From assembly GCA_937974825.1 (NCBI GenBank), contig CALJVD010000179.1:1-24795 (forward strand): a stretch of DNA of 24,795 nt, in the 5' to 3' direction. The stretch's first letter is position 1; each line of letters opens with the position of its first letter. This document shows positions 1 to 8,800 of this stretch, one piece after another. This DNA comes from an uncultured Oceanospirillaceae bacterium (GTDB lineage: Bacteria > Pseudomonadota > Gammaproteobacteria > Pseudomonadales > Oceanobacteraceae). The position numbers and the translations under genes were made by a program. The notes under the pieces are model-generated. The model was not told the DNA's origin. It ran no database searches and saw only the letters and a list, made by a program, of their open reading frames with translations.

Positions 1-27
1 ATGAGCGGCTTCTTATCTAACGGCTTA

Positions 28-342
28 TTAAGCTGGGAATAGTTCACCAAGCTTAGTAGCTAACATCATGTCGCCTTCAACGCGTAGTTGACCAGACATA
101 AATGCCATCATGCCATCAGTTTCGCCAGAAACAATGCCGCTCAAAGTTTCAGAGCTTAAAATCAGAGTTACGTTAGCGTCATCATTTTCGCCTTCGCCAA
201 CAGTACAAGTACCGTCTTTGATGATTAAATGATAAAGATCACCATCTTCAATGTTGAATTGAAAAACAAGGTCTAAGCCTGCAGCTGCGTCGGCGTTAAA
301 CTTGCTGTTCATTTGTTCGATGATTTCTGCAACAGTTGCCAT
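28..342 (-). CDS. SCP2 sterol-binding domain protein (small, single domain)
   Basis: This 104-residue protein is one small alpha/beta domain with the SCP2 pattern: an N-terminal helix (MATVAEIIEQMNSKF), a strand pair around LVFQFNIEDGDLYHLIIKDG, a DANVTLILSSETL segment, and a hydrophobic Met-rich end (MMAFMSGQLRVEGDMMLATKL). The family binds lipids or acyl-CoAs in a hydrophobic tunnel. Stand-alone bacterial versions are common in lipid-degrading marine and pseudomonad species, but their substrate is generally unknown. No signal peptide is visible, so it is likely cytosolic. The ATG at 342 is preceded by AAGGAAACCGAT, a good ribosome binding site. The gene is monocistronic as far as can be seen and diverges from sohB. 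Fold assignment is fairly sure; biological role is not. Confidence 0.85.
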   Translation of the reverse strand: MATVAEIIEQMNSKFNADAAAGLDLVFQFNIEDGDLYHLIIKDGTCTVGEGENDDANVTLILSSETLSGIVSGETDGMMAFMSGQLRVEGDMMLATKLGELFPA

Positions 343-440
343 ATCGGTTTCCTTATTAGTACATCATAAGACAGGAGTTAATCAGGGAAAAAGTTAAATA
401 TAACCCTTCCTGCCCGTGGTGTCTTTAACAGACGGACAAC

Positions 441-469
441 ACAATATTGACTCCGCCACTAGGTGTCAA
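441..469 (-). promoter_or_regulatory. Promoter of the SCP2 gene
   Basis: On the minus strand a perfect -35 box TTGACA (464-469) is followed after 17 nt by TATTGT (441-446), a 4 of 6 match to the -10 consensus. It would give a leader of roughly 90 nt before the ATG at 342. The boxes overlap an inverted repeat at 444-472. Confidence 0.6.
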
Positions 470-472
470 TAT
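444..472. repeat. Inverted repeat across the SCP2/sohB divergent promoter region
   Basis: ATATTGAC (444-451) and GTCAATAT (465-472) are perfect 8-bp inverted arms separated by 13 nt. Because each arm contains TTGAC, the symmetry creates a -35-like box on both strands: TTGACA for SCP2 on the minus strand and TTGACT (447-452) towards sohB on the plus strand. The plus-strand -10 candidate, TATGTA at 470-475 after 17 nt, is weak. The arms could be a dimeric regulator's operator or simply the by-product of two facing promoters. Confidence 0.45.
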
Positions 473-503
473 GTAAATAGGCCATTATTCTAAAAAACAG
501 CCG

Positions 504-562
504 AACTATGCATTCTTTCCCTAGACGGCAAGCATAGTTGCCCCTATGCTTGCCTTTTATTT
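504..562 (+). promoter_or_regulatory. Candidate transcription attenuator in the sohB leader
   Basis: Three segments form two mutually exclusive pairings. AACTATGC (504-511) is perfectly complementary to GCATAGTT (532-539). The segment at 527-537 is perfectly complementary over 11 bp to 544-554, which is followed by a T-rich run and forms an intrinsic terminator. Pairing 504-511 with 532-539 would remove the left arm of the terminator. A nine-codon open frame (ATG 508, TAG 535-537; MHSFPRRQA) lies across segments one and two but has no clear ribosome binding site. No plus-strand gene lies upstream in the window, so the terminator acts either on the sohB leader or on an unrecognised short RNA. 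Confidence 0.5.
527..562 (+). terminator. Rho-independent terminator upstream of sohB
   Basis: A perfect 11-bp stem, GGCAAGCATAG (527-537) with CTATGCTTGCC (544-554), has a 6-nt loop and runs straight into TTTTATTTTT. The U-run is only on the plus strand, so this terminates plus-strand transcription about 25 nt before the sohB start codon. Confidence 0.75.
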
Positions 563-584
563 TTAATAATGTAGGAAAAACCAC

Positions 585-1685
585 GTGGATTTTATATTCG
601 AATACGCCGCTTTCTTTTTAAAGACTGTCACCATCTTAATTTCTGTTTTAATCGTTATTGGTTTTATTGCCTCAGCGAAGAACAAAAACAAGCACAACAG
701 CGAAGGTGAGCTGGTTATAAAAAAGTTAAATGACGATATTGAAGATTACAAACAAGACTTTGAAGTCGCTTTATTCAGTGAAGCAGAATTAAAAGCACTC
801 GATAAACAGCGTAAGAAAGAAGACAAAGAAAAAGAGAAAAAAGAAAAGGCAGCACTGAAAGCTAAGCTTAAATCCAAAGAGAAAGATGCCAATACTGAAT
901 CAAACACAGAGATTGAGCCAGATAAAAAACGCGTTTTCGTTTTAGATTTTGACGGAGACATTCAAGCGAGTAACACAGACTTCTTGAGACAAGAAATCAC
1001 AGCCGTACTTACCACTGCAACCGAAAAAGACGAAGTTGTAATTCGCTTAGAAAGCCCAGGTGGTGTTGTTCATGGCTACGGTTTTGCTGCATCACAGTTA
1101 CAACGTATTCGCAGTAGAAATATCCCATTAACAATATGTGTTGACCATGTAGCCGCCAGTGGTGGTTATATGATGGCTGTATTGGCCAATAAAATTATTG
1201 CAGCCCCATTTGCTGTGGTAGGTTCTATTGGTGTCGTGGCGCAACTACCAAACTTCAACAAAGTATTGAAAAAGTATGACGTTGACTACGAACTCTATAC
1301 TGCAGGTGAATATAAGCGCACTGTCACTATGTTTGGTGAGAACACAGATAAAGCTAAAGAAAAGTTTCAATCAGACCTTGAAGATACCCATGTGCTCTTT
1401 AAAAACCATATCAATCAGTTCCGCCCTGGCTTAGATATTGAATCTGTTGCTAATGGTGATATTTGGTACGGCAGTCAAGCTATTGAGAAAGGGTTGATCG
1501 ACGCTGTTGGTACCAGTGATGATTATATTATTGAAGCCTGTAAAGATGCAGATGTTTACAGCGTTCAATACGAACTTAAGAAAACCTTTAAAGAAAAGTT
1601 AGGTTTGGCAGTTCAAAAAGGGGTAGAAAGCAGCTTCATCAAGTTGTCGACAATGATTCAGCAGCAGCAACATCGTAAAGGATAA
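585..1685 (+). CDS. sohB: SohB, inner-membrane serine protease of peptidase family S49
   Basis: The 366-residue protein aligns along its length with E. coli SohB (about 349 residues). Residues 1-32 include one membrane anchor (TVTILISVLIVIGFIASA), followed by a Lys/Glu-rich, probably coiled-coil linker to about residue 115, which is also charged in E. coli. The S49 domain follows: RLESPGGVVHGYG is the conserved S49 substrate-site loop, Ser192 in AASGGYMM is the expected nucleophile and Lys244 in EYKRTVTM the expected general base of the Ser-Lys dyad. The family cleaves membrane or signal-peptide fragments; SohB's natural substrates are poorly known. The start is GTG at 585, with AGGA 9 nt before it. 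The stop codon overlaps the ribosome binding site of acuI, so the two genes probably form an operon. The leader contains a terminator-like attenuator. Confidence 0.93.
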   Translation: MDFIFEYAAFFLKTVTILISVLIVIGFIASAKNKNKHNSEGELVIKKLNDDIEDYKQDFEVALFSEAELKALDKQRKKEDKEKEKKEKAALKAKLKSKEKDANTESNTEIEPDKKRVFVLDFDGDIQASNTDFLRQEITAVLTTATEKDEVVIRLESPGGVVHGYGFAASQLQRIRSRNIPLTICVDHVAASGGYMMAVLANKIIAAPFAVVGSIGVVAQLPNFNKVLKKYDVDYELYTAGEYKRTVTMFGENTDKAKEKFQSDLEDTHVLFKNHINQFRPGLDIESVANGDIWYGSQAIEKGLIDAVGTSDDYIIEACKDADVYSVQYELKKTFKEKLGLAVQKGVESSFIKLSTMIQQQQHRKG

Positions 1686-1695
1686 GGAGTAAATC

Positions 1696-2685
1696 ATGAC
1701 TTTTTTAGCCTACCGAGTAGAAGAACAAGAAGAGGGTATGAAGGCTAGTTGGCAAGAGTTTCATACCGATAGCTTGCCAGCAGGAGAAGTACTGATACAG
1801 GTCCAATATTCATCTTTAAATTATAAGGATGCCTTATCTGCTAACGGCAACAAAGGGGTAACTAAGTCATTTCCTCATACGCCTGGTATTGATGCAGCAG
1901 GCATTGTGCTAGAAAGTACGTCTAGCACCATTAACGTAGGCGATGAAGTTATCGTATTTGGCTACGATCTCGGCATGAACACCGCCGGCGGTTTTGGTCA
2001 ACAAATACGCGTTCCGGCAAATTGGGTTTTAAAAAAGCCGGCAAGTATAACCTTAGCTAACAGTATGTCATGGGGTACCGCTGGATTCACTGCAGCCCTA
2101 AGTGTTCAAAAACTTGAGCGATCAGGAATTCAACCAAGCAATGGACCTATAGTTGTTACTGGCGCCACTGGGGGCGTTGGTTCTGTTGCTGTTGCCTTAT
2201 TAGCTAAGCTTGGCTATGAGGTTGTTGCTGTCTCGGGAAAATCAGAACAAGCTGAGTTCTTAAAAACGTTGGGAGCTAAGTCCCTCGTTACTCGTGAAGA
2301 AATCTTATCCTCAAAAGGCAAAGCTATGGCTAAACCTTTGTATCAGGCCGCTCTTGATACCGTTGGCGGTGATATGGTTTCAGCGTTAATTCCACAAATT
2401 CAACCAGAGGGTGCAGTAAGCACCTGTGGCATGATTGCTGGCATTAAAATAGAAGCTAGTGTATTCCCCTTTATATTAAGAGGTGTTTCCTTGTTAGGTA
2501 TCGACTCCGTCGAAATTCCTGTCAAAGATAAGCAAAACATCCTTAATAAAATTGCTGCTGAGTGGTCTTTACCGTTAGAACTTCTAACGACTGAAATCGG
2601 TCGCTCTGAACTTACTGAAACCCTAGATAAAATTATTACGGGGCAGGGAGTAGGGCGCTATCGTTTAAACTTAAACAAAGATTAA
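1696..2685 (+). CDS. acuI: Acrylyl-CoA reductase (NADPH), AcuI/YhdH family
   Basis: This is a 329-residue zinc-independent medium-chain dehydrogenase/reductase, close in length and sequence to E. coli AcuI/YhdH (324). Visible landmarks are SSLNYKDAL near the N-terminus, FPHTPGIDAAG, the Rossmann motif VTGATGGVGSVAVALL at about residues 153-168, VVAVSGKSEQ at the NADPH-binding edge, and FILRGVSLLGIDSV. The enzyme reduces acryloyl-CoA to propionyl-CoA, a step used in marine bacteria to detoxify acrylate from DMSP and in 3-hydroxypropionate metabolism. No DMSP lyase or other acrylate gene is nearby, so the role is assigned from family membership only. AAGGAG at 1684-1689 overlaps the sohB stop. 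The gene ends at a bidirectional terminator shared with the sulfite reductase operon. Confidence 0.9.
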   Translation: MTFLAYRVEEQEEGMKASWQEFHTDSLPAGEVLIQVQYSSLNYKDALSANGNKGVTKSFPHTPGIDAAGIVLESTSSTINVGDEVIVFGYDLGMNTAGGFGQQIRVPANWVLKKPASITLANSMSWGTAGFTAALSVQKLERSGIQPSNGPIVVTGATGGVGSVAVALLAKLGYEVVAVSGKSEQAEFLKTLGAKSLVTREEILSSKGKAMAKPLYQAALDTVGGDMVSALIPQIQPEGAVSTCGMIAGIKIEASVFPFILRGVSLLGIDSVEIPVKDKQNILNKIAAEWSLPLELLTTEIGRSELTETLDKIITGQGVGRYRLNLNKD

Positions 2686-2710
2686 CGTCTCCACCTAAGT
2701 AGCAATGCAC

Positions 2711-2752
2711 ATAAAAAACGCGCACTTGATTTCTCAAATGCGCGTTTTTTAT
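2711..2752. terminator. Bidirectional terminator between acuI and the DUF934 gene
   Basis: The arms 2711-2724 (ATAAAAAACGCGCA) and 2739-2752 (TGCGCGTTTTTTAT) are perfect 14-bp inverted repeats around a 14-nt loop. T-runs occur on both strands, as expected for two convergent operons. Confidence 0.85.
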
Positions 2753-2777
2753 TTAGCTGTTTAATATCGAATTAATC

Positions 2778-3281
2778 TTATGAAACAGCTTTATCTCTAC
2801 GTCTGAATAAAGGCTTAGTCTCGCGAACATCAGCCTGATATGGGTTTGAAAACGGTTTGAAGAATCTTAAAACGTCTTCCAGTTCTTGATCTTCGCGCAT
2901 TAAGTAAGAGTCAAAGCCAACACGCTGTAAGTTATGCAATTGGTCGACTAATACGTCACCTATGGCACGAATCTCACCTTGGTAGGTATAACGCTCACGA
3001 AGTAGGCGAGCCGTACTATAGCCACGTCCGTCTGTAAACACAGGGAAGTTAACTGCAATAAGCGTAAAGCTCGAACTGTCATCGCCAATTAAATCAACGT
3101 TTTCATGGCTATCAATCCAAACGCCAAGTTTTCCGGCTTGAGCATGGGTTAAAAGCGCTTCTTTGTTTTCTTGCCAGCGAGGTAGGCTGATAATGCTGTA
3201 ATCTTGGATATCTTGTTCGTCGTCTATGACTTGCCAAGCATCATCCTGCACTAATTGACCATCTTTGATTAACTTAGGCAT
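2778..3281 (-). CDS. DUF934 family protein coupled to sulfite reductase
   Basis: With the start at ATG 3281 (MPKLIKDGQLVQDDAWQVI) the product is 167 residues, typical for DUF934. An open frame continues upstream to 3362, but that extension lies inside cysI, has no family resemblance, and would bypass the strong AAAGGAG ribosome binding site 5-6 nt before 3281. The conserved core includes GVWIDSHENVDLI, INFPVFTDGRGYSTARLLR-like residues at about 90-110, and an IRAIGDVLVDQL segment. Family knowledge: DUF934 genes follow PA1838-type sulfite reductases in pseudomonads and relatives and are presumed to serve sulfite reduction, but the biochemical function is not established. Start and cysI stop overlap by 8 nt, so translation is probably coupled. 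Confidence 0.9.
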   Translation of the reverse strand: MPKLIKDGQLVQDDAWQVIDDEQDIQDYSIISLPRWQENKEALLTHAQAGKLGVWIDSHENVDLIGDDSSSFTLIAVNFPVFTDGRGYSTARLLRERYTYQGEIRAIGDVLVDQLHNLQRVGFDSYLMREDQELEDVLRFFKPFSNPYQADVRETKPLFRRRDKAVS

Positions 3282-4926
3282 ATACAGCTCCTTTAAATGC
3301 GTCATGTCCAATGCGGTAGTAAGCATCAATAAATGACTCACCCTCAATACGCTTGTCGACATAGAAGTCTAATATTTTAGCAACCACATCCGTCACTTCA
3401 TCACGAGAGACTGATGGTCCAAGAATCTTAGCAATTTGTGCGTCAAATCCTTGCTTACCACCTAAGGCTATCTGATAAAACTCTTCACCTTTTTTATCAA
3501 CACCAAGAATACCGATGTTAGCAATATGGTGGTGTCCACAAGCGTTCATGCAGCCAGAAATGTTAAAGTCGATTGGGCCTAGATCATGCAAATAATCTAA
3601 GTCGTCAAAACGCGCTTGAATCGCTTCAGCAACTGGAATTGACTTAGCGTTAGCTAAGGCACAGTAGTCGCCACCCGAACAGCAAATAACATCTGTTAAT
3701 AAATCTAAGTTTGGTATGGCTAAACCGAGTGGTTTTAGCTTCTGCCAAAGTTCGAATAACTTACGTTGCTCAACGTCAGCTAATACCATGTTTTGCTGGT
3801 GCGTATTACGCGTTTCACCAAAGCTATATTCTTCAGCAATGTCTGCTAGTGCTTCTAACTGTTCTGAGGTGATATCACCTGGAGTCAGTCCAGTTTCTTT
3901 TAGTGGCATGGTAACAATGGCATAACCCGATCTTTTATGTTCACGAACGTTTTTGTCTAACCAACGTGCAAAGTCTGGGTTGTCTAAACGTGCGTTCTGT
4001 AACTCAATAGGACCGTCTTCTAAGTCTAAGTAATCGGGTTCAGTAAAGTGGCGTTTAATACGGTTTATTTCTTCTTTAGTAAGCTTGTCTTCAGTGTCAC
4101 GAATTCGCTCCCACTCAAGTTCAACCAACTCTTTAAAGCGCTCAATTTTTAGTGCTTTAACTAAAATCTTGATGCGTGCCTTAAACTTATTATCACGACG
4201 ACCAAACTGGTTGTAGACGCGTAAAATAGCACTGATATAAGTTAATAGGTCTTCTTCTGGAACAAATTCATTAATAACCACACCGACGATAGGCGTACGA
4301 CCTAAACCACCACCCACGTATATACGGTAGCCAATTTCGCCTTTTTCATTACGACGAATATTAATACCAATATCGTTTACAGTAAGTGCAGCGCGGTCGA
4401 CATCAGGGTCAGCATTAATACAGATTTTAAATTTACGTGGTAAGAATGAAAACTCTGGGTGAAATGTCGACCACTGACGAATAATTTCAGCGTACGGACG
4501 AGGATCGGTCACTTCTTCAGCAAGTACACCTGCGTACTCGTCTGTTGTTGTATTACGTACAACGTTACCTGATGTCTGAATAGAGTGCATTCCAACTTCT
4601 GCCAGCTCGGCGAAAATCTTGGGTACTTCTTCAAAAATCGGCCAGTTTAGTTGGAAGTTTTGACGAGTTGTTACGTGCGCAACGCCTTTGTCATATTTAC
4701 GAGCAACGTGCGCTAATTTACGCAAGCGTACTGACGTCATCATGCCGTAAGGTACAGCAATACGGTACATAGGCGCGTAGCGCTGGCGATAAAGGCCATT
4801 TTGCAAGCGTAAAGGTAAAAAGTCTGTTTCGGAAAGCTTTCCATCAATAAAACGCTGCATCTGGTCTGTGAACTGTGCTACGCGTTCTTGTAATAACTTT
4901 TCGTCGTGCTCATCGTATACGTACAT
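3274..4926 (-). CDS. cysI: Sulfite reductase hemoprotein (CysI-type nitrite/sulfite reductase)
   Basis: The 550-residue protein has the duplicated siroheme reductase architecture. The first half contains RQNFQLNWP and the TSGNVVRNTTTDEYAG siroheme-facing segment; the second contains TRNTHQQNMVLAD. The [4Fe-4S]/siroheme cysteines are visible as CX5C (Cys416, Cys422) and CX3C (Cys459, Cys463, in SGCMNACGHHH). It catalyses the six-electron reduction of sulfite to sulfide for cysteine synthesis. The form resembles Pseudomonas PA1838 rather than enterobacterial CysI. No cysJ flavoprotein is adjacent, so the electron donor (ferredoxin or a distant flavoprotein) cannot be read here. The ribosome binding site before ATG 4926 is weak (TGGG). 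It is followed by DUF934 with an 8-nt overlap. Confidence 0.92.
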   Translation of the reverse strand: MYVYDEHDEKLLQERVAQFTDQMQRFIDGKLSETDFLPLRLQNGLYRQRYAPMYRIAVPYGMMTSVRLRKLAHVARKYDKGVAHVTTRQNFQLNWPIFEEVPKIFAELAEVGMHSIQTSGNVVRNTTTDEYAGVLAEEVTDPRPYAEIIRQWSTFHPEFSFLPRKFKICINADPDVDRAALTVNDIGINIRRNEKGEIGYRIYVGGGLGRTPIVGVVINEFVPEEDLLTYISAILRVYNQFGRRDNKFKARIKILVKALKIERFKELVELEWERIRDTEDKLTKEEINRIKRHFTEPDYLDLEDGPIELQNARLDNPDFARWLDKNVREHKRSGYAIVTMPLKETGLTPGDITSEQLEALADIAEEYSFGETRNTHQQNMVLADVEQRKLFELWQKLKPLGLAIPNLDLLTDVICCSGGDYCALANAKSIPVAEAIQARFDDLDYLHDLGPIDFNISGCMNACGHHHIANIGILGVDKKGEEFYQIALGGKQGFDAQIAKILGPSVSRDEVTDVVAKILDFYVDKRIEGESFIDAYYRIGHDAFKGAVYA

Positions 4927-4986
4927 AGAAACCCAACATCAACTAAATGAATAATAAATAGGAACGAGGGGAACAATAGCAAAGCT

Positions 4987-5032
4987 TTTATATTCTTAAA
5001 ATGACTATTTATCTATATTGTTATTCGAATAA
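4987..5032 (-). promoter_or_regulatory. Candidate cysI promoter and palindromic operator
   Basis: On the minus strand a -10-like TATAAA (4987-4992) has no good -35 box, as is usual for activator-dependent promoters. A perfect 12-bp palindrome, TTATTCGAATAA (5021-5032), lies about 46 nt upstream of the predicted start of transcription, where a LysR-type activator such as CysB would bind. CysB binding itself is inference. Confidence 0.35.
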
Positions 5033-5098
5033 GCTATATGAGATCTTTGTCAGATTAATTGACTTGGTTTTGAATAAAATATGGAAGAGAGTGATTAT

Positions 5099-5830
5099 TT
5101 AAAGTGTTAAAAGATTAGGGTAGTCAGAGAAAATAGCGTTTACACCAGCCTTATACAGCCTGTCAGCGTCTGTTTTATCGTTGACGGTATAAGAAGCACA
5201 ATAAATACCCGCTTGGCGAATCTGCTTAACTAATGCTGCGTCAAAAAACTGCAACTGAAAATGCAATCCATGCGCATCAACTTCAGAGACACGCTCATGC
5301 CAATTGTGAGGAATAGCTTCGACATTCAGCGCACGCGTTAAATTTGGAAGCTGTATTTTAGCTTCACGCAACGCATGAATGTTAAAGCTGCTCAGTAGAA
5401 TAGGGTGATTAGCTGGAGTGTCTTCTAGTGCCTTAGCAATTGCAGCAACCGTTTCCGTTTCAAGTCCAATAGTAGGCTTTATTTCTAAATTAAGTCCGAG
5501 CTTTAATTCATTTGCCTGCTGGAGTAATTCTGGCAGAGTAAGAATTCGTTGCTGATGATACTTAGGATCGAACCAACTCCCCATATCAAGCATTTTAAGT
5601 TGAGCTAAGCTGTGTTTCACCACCAATCCATGCCCATTAGAGCAGCGCTCTAAATCAACGTCATGATGTATTACAGCAACGCCATCGGCGGAGATAGTCA
5701 CGTCAACCTCGCACCAGGTTGCTCCAAGCTCAACCGCTAAAGAAATAGCGGCAGCTGTATTTTCAGGAGCAAAAGCACCAGCACCGCGATGGGCAATAAG
5801 TGCTGGCATGCTTTTATAGGCGTTTTGCAT
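5099..5830 (-). CDS. ugpQ: Cytosolic glycerophosphodiester phosphodiesterase
   Basis: The 243-residue protein has the GDPD TIM-barrel motifs: IAHRGAGAFAPENT near residue 12, with the catalytic His-Arg; EVDVTISADGVAVIHHD, with the metal-binding Glu-x-Asp and second catalytic His; LNLEIKP, a third metal ligand; and the C-terminal NAIFSDYP. It hydrolyses glycerophosphodiesters to glycerol-3-phosphate and an alcohol. It has no signal peptide and the UgpQ-like length of about 245, so it is likely cytosolic. Two starts are possible: GTG 5836, directly after the metH stop and without a ribosome binding site, or ATG 5830 with AGG 5 nt before it. I prefer 5830. The 6-nt gap to metH indicates co-transcription. 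There is no ugp transporter here, so its substrate source is unknown. Confidence 0.88.
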   Translation of the reverse strand: MQNAYKSMPALIAHRGAGAFAPENTAAAISLAVELGATWCEVDVTISADGVAVIHHDVDLERCSNGHGLVVKHSLAQLKMLDMGSWFDPKYHQQRILTLPELLQQANELKLGLNLEIKPTIGLETETVAAIAKALEDTPANHPILLSSFNIHALREAKIQLPNLTRALNVEAIPHNWHERVSEVDAHGLHFQLQFFDAALVKQIRQAGIYCASYTVNDKTDADRLYKAGVNAIFSDYPNLLTL

Positions 5831-5836
5831 AGTCAC

Positions 5837-8800
5837 CTAATCAGGGTTGTAGTCTAAGACAGGGCTTAACCAATGCTCCATATCGACCATGGTGCGTCCT
5901 TTACGTTTTGCAATGTTTTCTACTTGGTCTTTAGCAACTTTACCTACTTTAAAGTACCTTGATTCAGGATGAGAGAAGTACCAGCCACTTACTGCTGCAG
6001 CAGGTGTCATGGCAAAGTTATCAGTTAGTGTCATACCGGTGTGCTCGGTAGCATTAAGCAACTCAAACAAGGTTTCTTTCTCAGTATGGTCAGGGCAGGC
6101 TGGGTAACCTGGCGCTGGACGTATGCCTTGGTAGGCTTCTTTAATAAGGTCTTCGTTATCTAATGACTCGTCAGACGCATAACCCCACAATTCAGTACGC
6201 ACATAATGGTGCATATACTCAGCAAAGGCTTCTGCTAAACGGTCACCAATTGCTTTTACTAGAATTGAATTGTAGTCATCAAACTCTTCTTTATATTTCG
6301 CTGAGAGCGTTTCTGATTCTAAACCTGAAGTTACAGCAAACCCACCGATATAATCGTCTACAGTGCCTTCTGGTGCTATGTAGTCAGCCAATGAGTAGTT
6401 GGGCTGATCGTTAGGCTTATCTAACTGCTGACGCAAATGGTGTAATACTGTTATTTCTTCAGTTCGATCTTCATTGAAAACAACAATATCATCTGCACCA
6501 CGGCGTTGTGCAGGCCATAAACCAACAACACCACGAGCCGTAAATAGCTTCTCATCAATCACACGCTGAAGCATCGCTTGAGCGTCTTTAAATAAGTTAC
6601 GTGCAGCCTCACCAACTACTTCATCTTGCAAGATGTTTGGATACTTACCGGCCAACTCCCACGAGATAAAGAAGGGTGTCCAATCGATGTAATCAACCAA
6701 CTTAGATAAGTCGAAGTTTTCGACCACATGCAAACCAAGCTTCTTAGGCTTAGGTGGCGTGTAGTTATCCCAATCGATTTTAACGCCATTCTCACAAGCT
6801 TGTTCGTACGTAAGCATAGGTGTCTTCTTACGATTCGCCATACGTACACGGATTTTCTCGTACTCTTCGCGACGCTCTGCCCAAATGGCTTCTCTGTCTT
6901 CAGGGGTTACTAGGCGTTGCATTACACCGACAGCACGTGAAGCATCAGCCACATAAATAACGGGGTTGTTTTTGTAACGCGGTTCAATCTTAACCGCTGT
7001 GTGCGCCTTTGACGTAGTCGCACCACCAATCAGTAGTGGTAAATGGAAGTCTAAACGTTGCATTTCTGCGGCAACACTGACCATTTCATCCAGAGAAGGG
7101 GTGATTAGGCCAGACAGACCAATGGCATCACAGTTTTCTTCTTTAGCTACTTTTAAAATCTTTTCGGCGGGTACCATGACACCAAGGTCAATGACTTCAA
7201 AGTTATTACATTGAAGTACCACTGCAACAATGTTCTTACCAATATCGTGCACGTCACCCTTTACGGTGGCCATCACGATCTTACCTTGCGTACCTGAGCT
7301 ACCGTCTTTTTCTTCTTCAATAAACGGCAATAGGTAAGCAACGGCTTGTTTCATAACACGAGCACTTTTTACCACTTGCGGCAGGAACATCTTACCGGAA
7401 CCGAAAAGGTCACCGACTATGTTCATACCATCCATTAATGGACCTTCAATCACCTGAATAGGGCGATCGTGCTGCAAGCGAGCTTCTTCGGTATCTTCAA
7501 CAACGTAGGTGTTTACACCTTTAACCAAGGCGTGCGCTAAACGCTCGTTAACAGGCAGACTACGCCACTCTTCAGATTCTTTCTCTTGAACAGAGCCATC
7601 ACCACGGTATTTTTCAGCAATATCCAGTAGGCGGTCGGTCGCGTCAGGGCGACGGTTTAAAATAACGTCTTCAACTCGTTCTTTAAGCTCTGCAGGTAGA
7701 TCATCGTAAACCGCTAGCTGTCCAGCGTTTACAATACCCATGCTCAACCCTTTTTGGATGGCGTAATAAAGGAACACAGAGTGAATGGCTTCACGTACTG
7801 GTTCGTTACCACGAAAAGAGAAGGATACGTTACTGATACCACCAGAAATCTTAGCGTAAGGTAATTGAGTGCTGATGTAGTGACAGCTTTCAATAAAGTC
7901 GATCGCGTAATTGTTGTGTTCTTCAATACCCGTTGCAACGGCAAACACGTTCGGGTCAAAAATGATATCTGATGGATTAAAACCGATACCAACTAGAATG
8001 TCGTAGGAGCGCTTACAAATTTCATTCTTACGTTGTTCTGTGTCGGCCTGGCCTTTTTCATCAAACGCCATAACCACTACTGCGGCACCAAAGCTTAAAC
8101 AACGTTTCGCGTGGTATATAAATTCTTCTTCGCCTTCTTTTAAGCTGATTGAGTTAACAATAGCTTTACCTTGAATACAGCGAAGACCAGCTTCGATGAT
8201 GTCCCATTTAGATGAGTCGATCATGATGGGTACGCGTGAAATATCAGGCTCAGAGGCAATCAAATTCAAGAAGCGAACCATGGCATCTTTTGAATCCAGC
8301 ATGCCATCGTCCATGTTGATATCGATGATCTGCGCACCGTTTTCAACCTGTTGGCGAGCCACTTGCAGGGCTTCATCTAAGTTATCTTCAAGAATTAAAC
8401 GTTTAAAACGGGCAGAACCTGTTACGTTTGTCCGCTCACCAACGTTCACAAACAAGCTGTTTTCATCAATATTAAAGGCCTCTAAACCAGACAAACGGCA
8501 AGCAGGCTTAATTTCAGGAATTTGGCGAGGTGCGTGTTTAGACACTGCCTCAGCAATCGATTTAATATGCTCTGGGCGACTACCACAACAGCCACCAATA
8601 ATATTTACAAACCCAGAAGCGGCAAACTCTTCAACAATGGCAGTCATCTCTTCTGGTGTTTGGTCGTATTCGGCAAATTCGTTGGGCAAACCCGCGTTAG
8701 GATGCGCAGAAACAAATACGTCTGCTTTCTTTGAGATTTCTTCTAGGTGAGGGCGTAACTCTTCAGCACCTAACGCACAGTTTAAGCCGACTGAAAGTGG

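Noticed and set aside
660..930. Lys/Glu-rich stretch in SohB as an unusual insertion
   Set aside because: E. coli SohB has a comparable charged linker between its membrane anchor and protease domain, so it is ordinary.
3282..3362. 27-codon N-terminal extension of DUF934
   Set aside because: It lies inside cysI in another frame, is unlike the family, and the strong ribosome binding site points to ATG 3281.
8196..8750. A 184-codon plus-strand open frame
   Set aside because: It is fully antisense to metH. Its translation is low-complexity Ser/Thr-rich with no family resemblance, as expected of a shadow frame.
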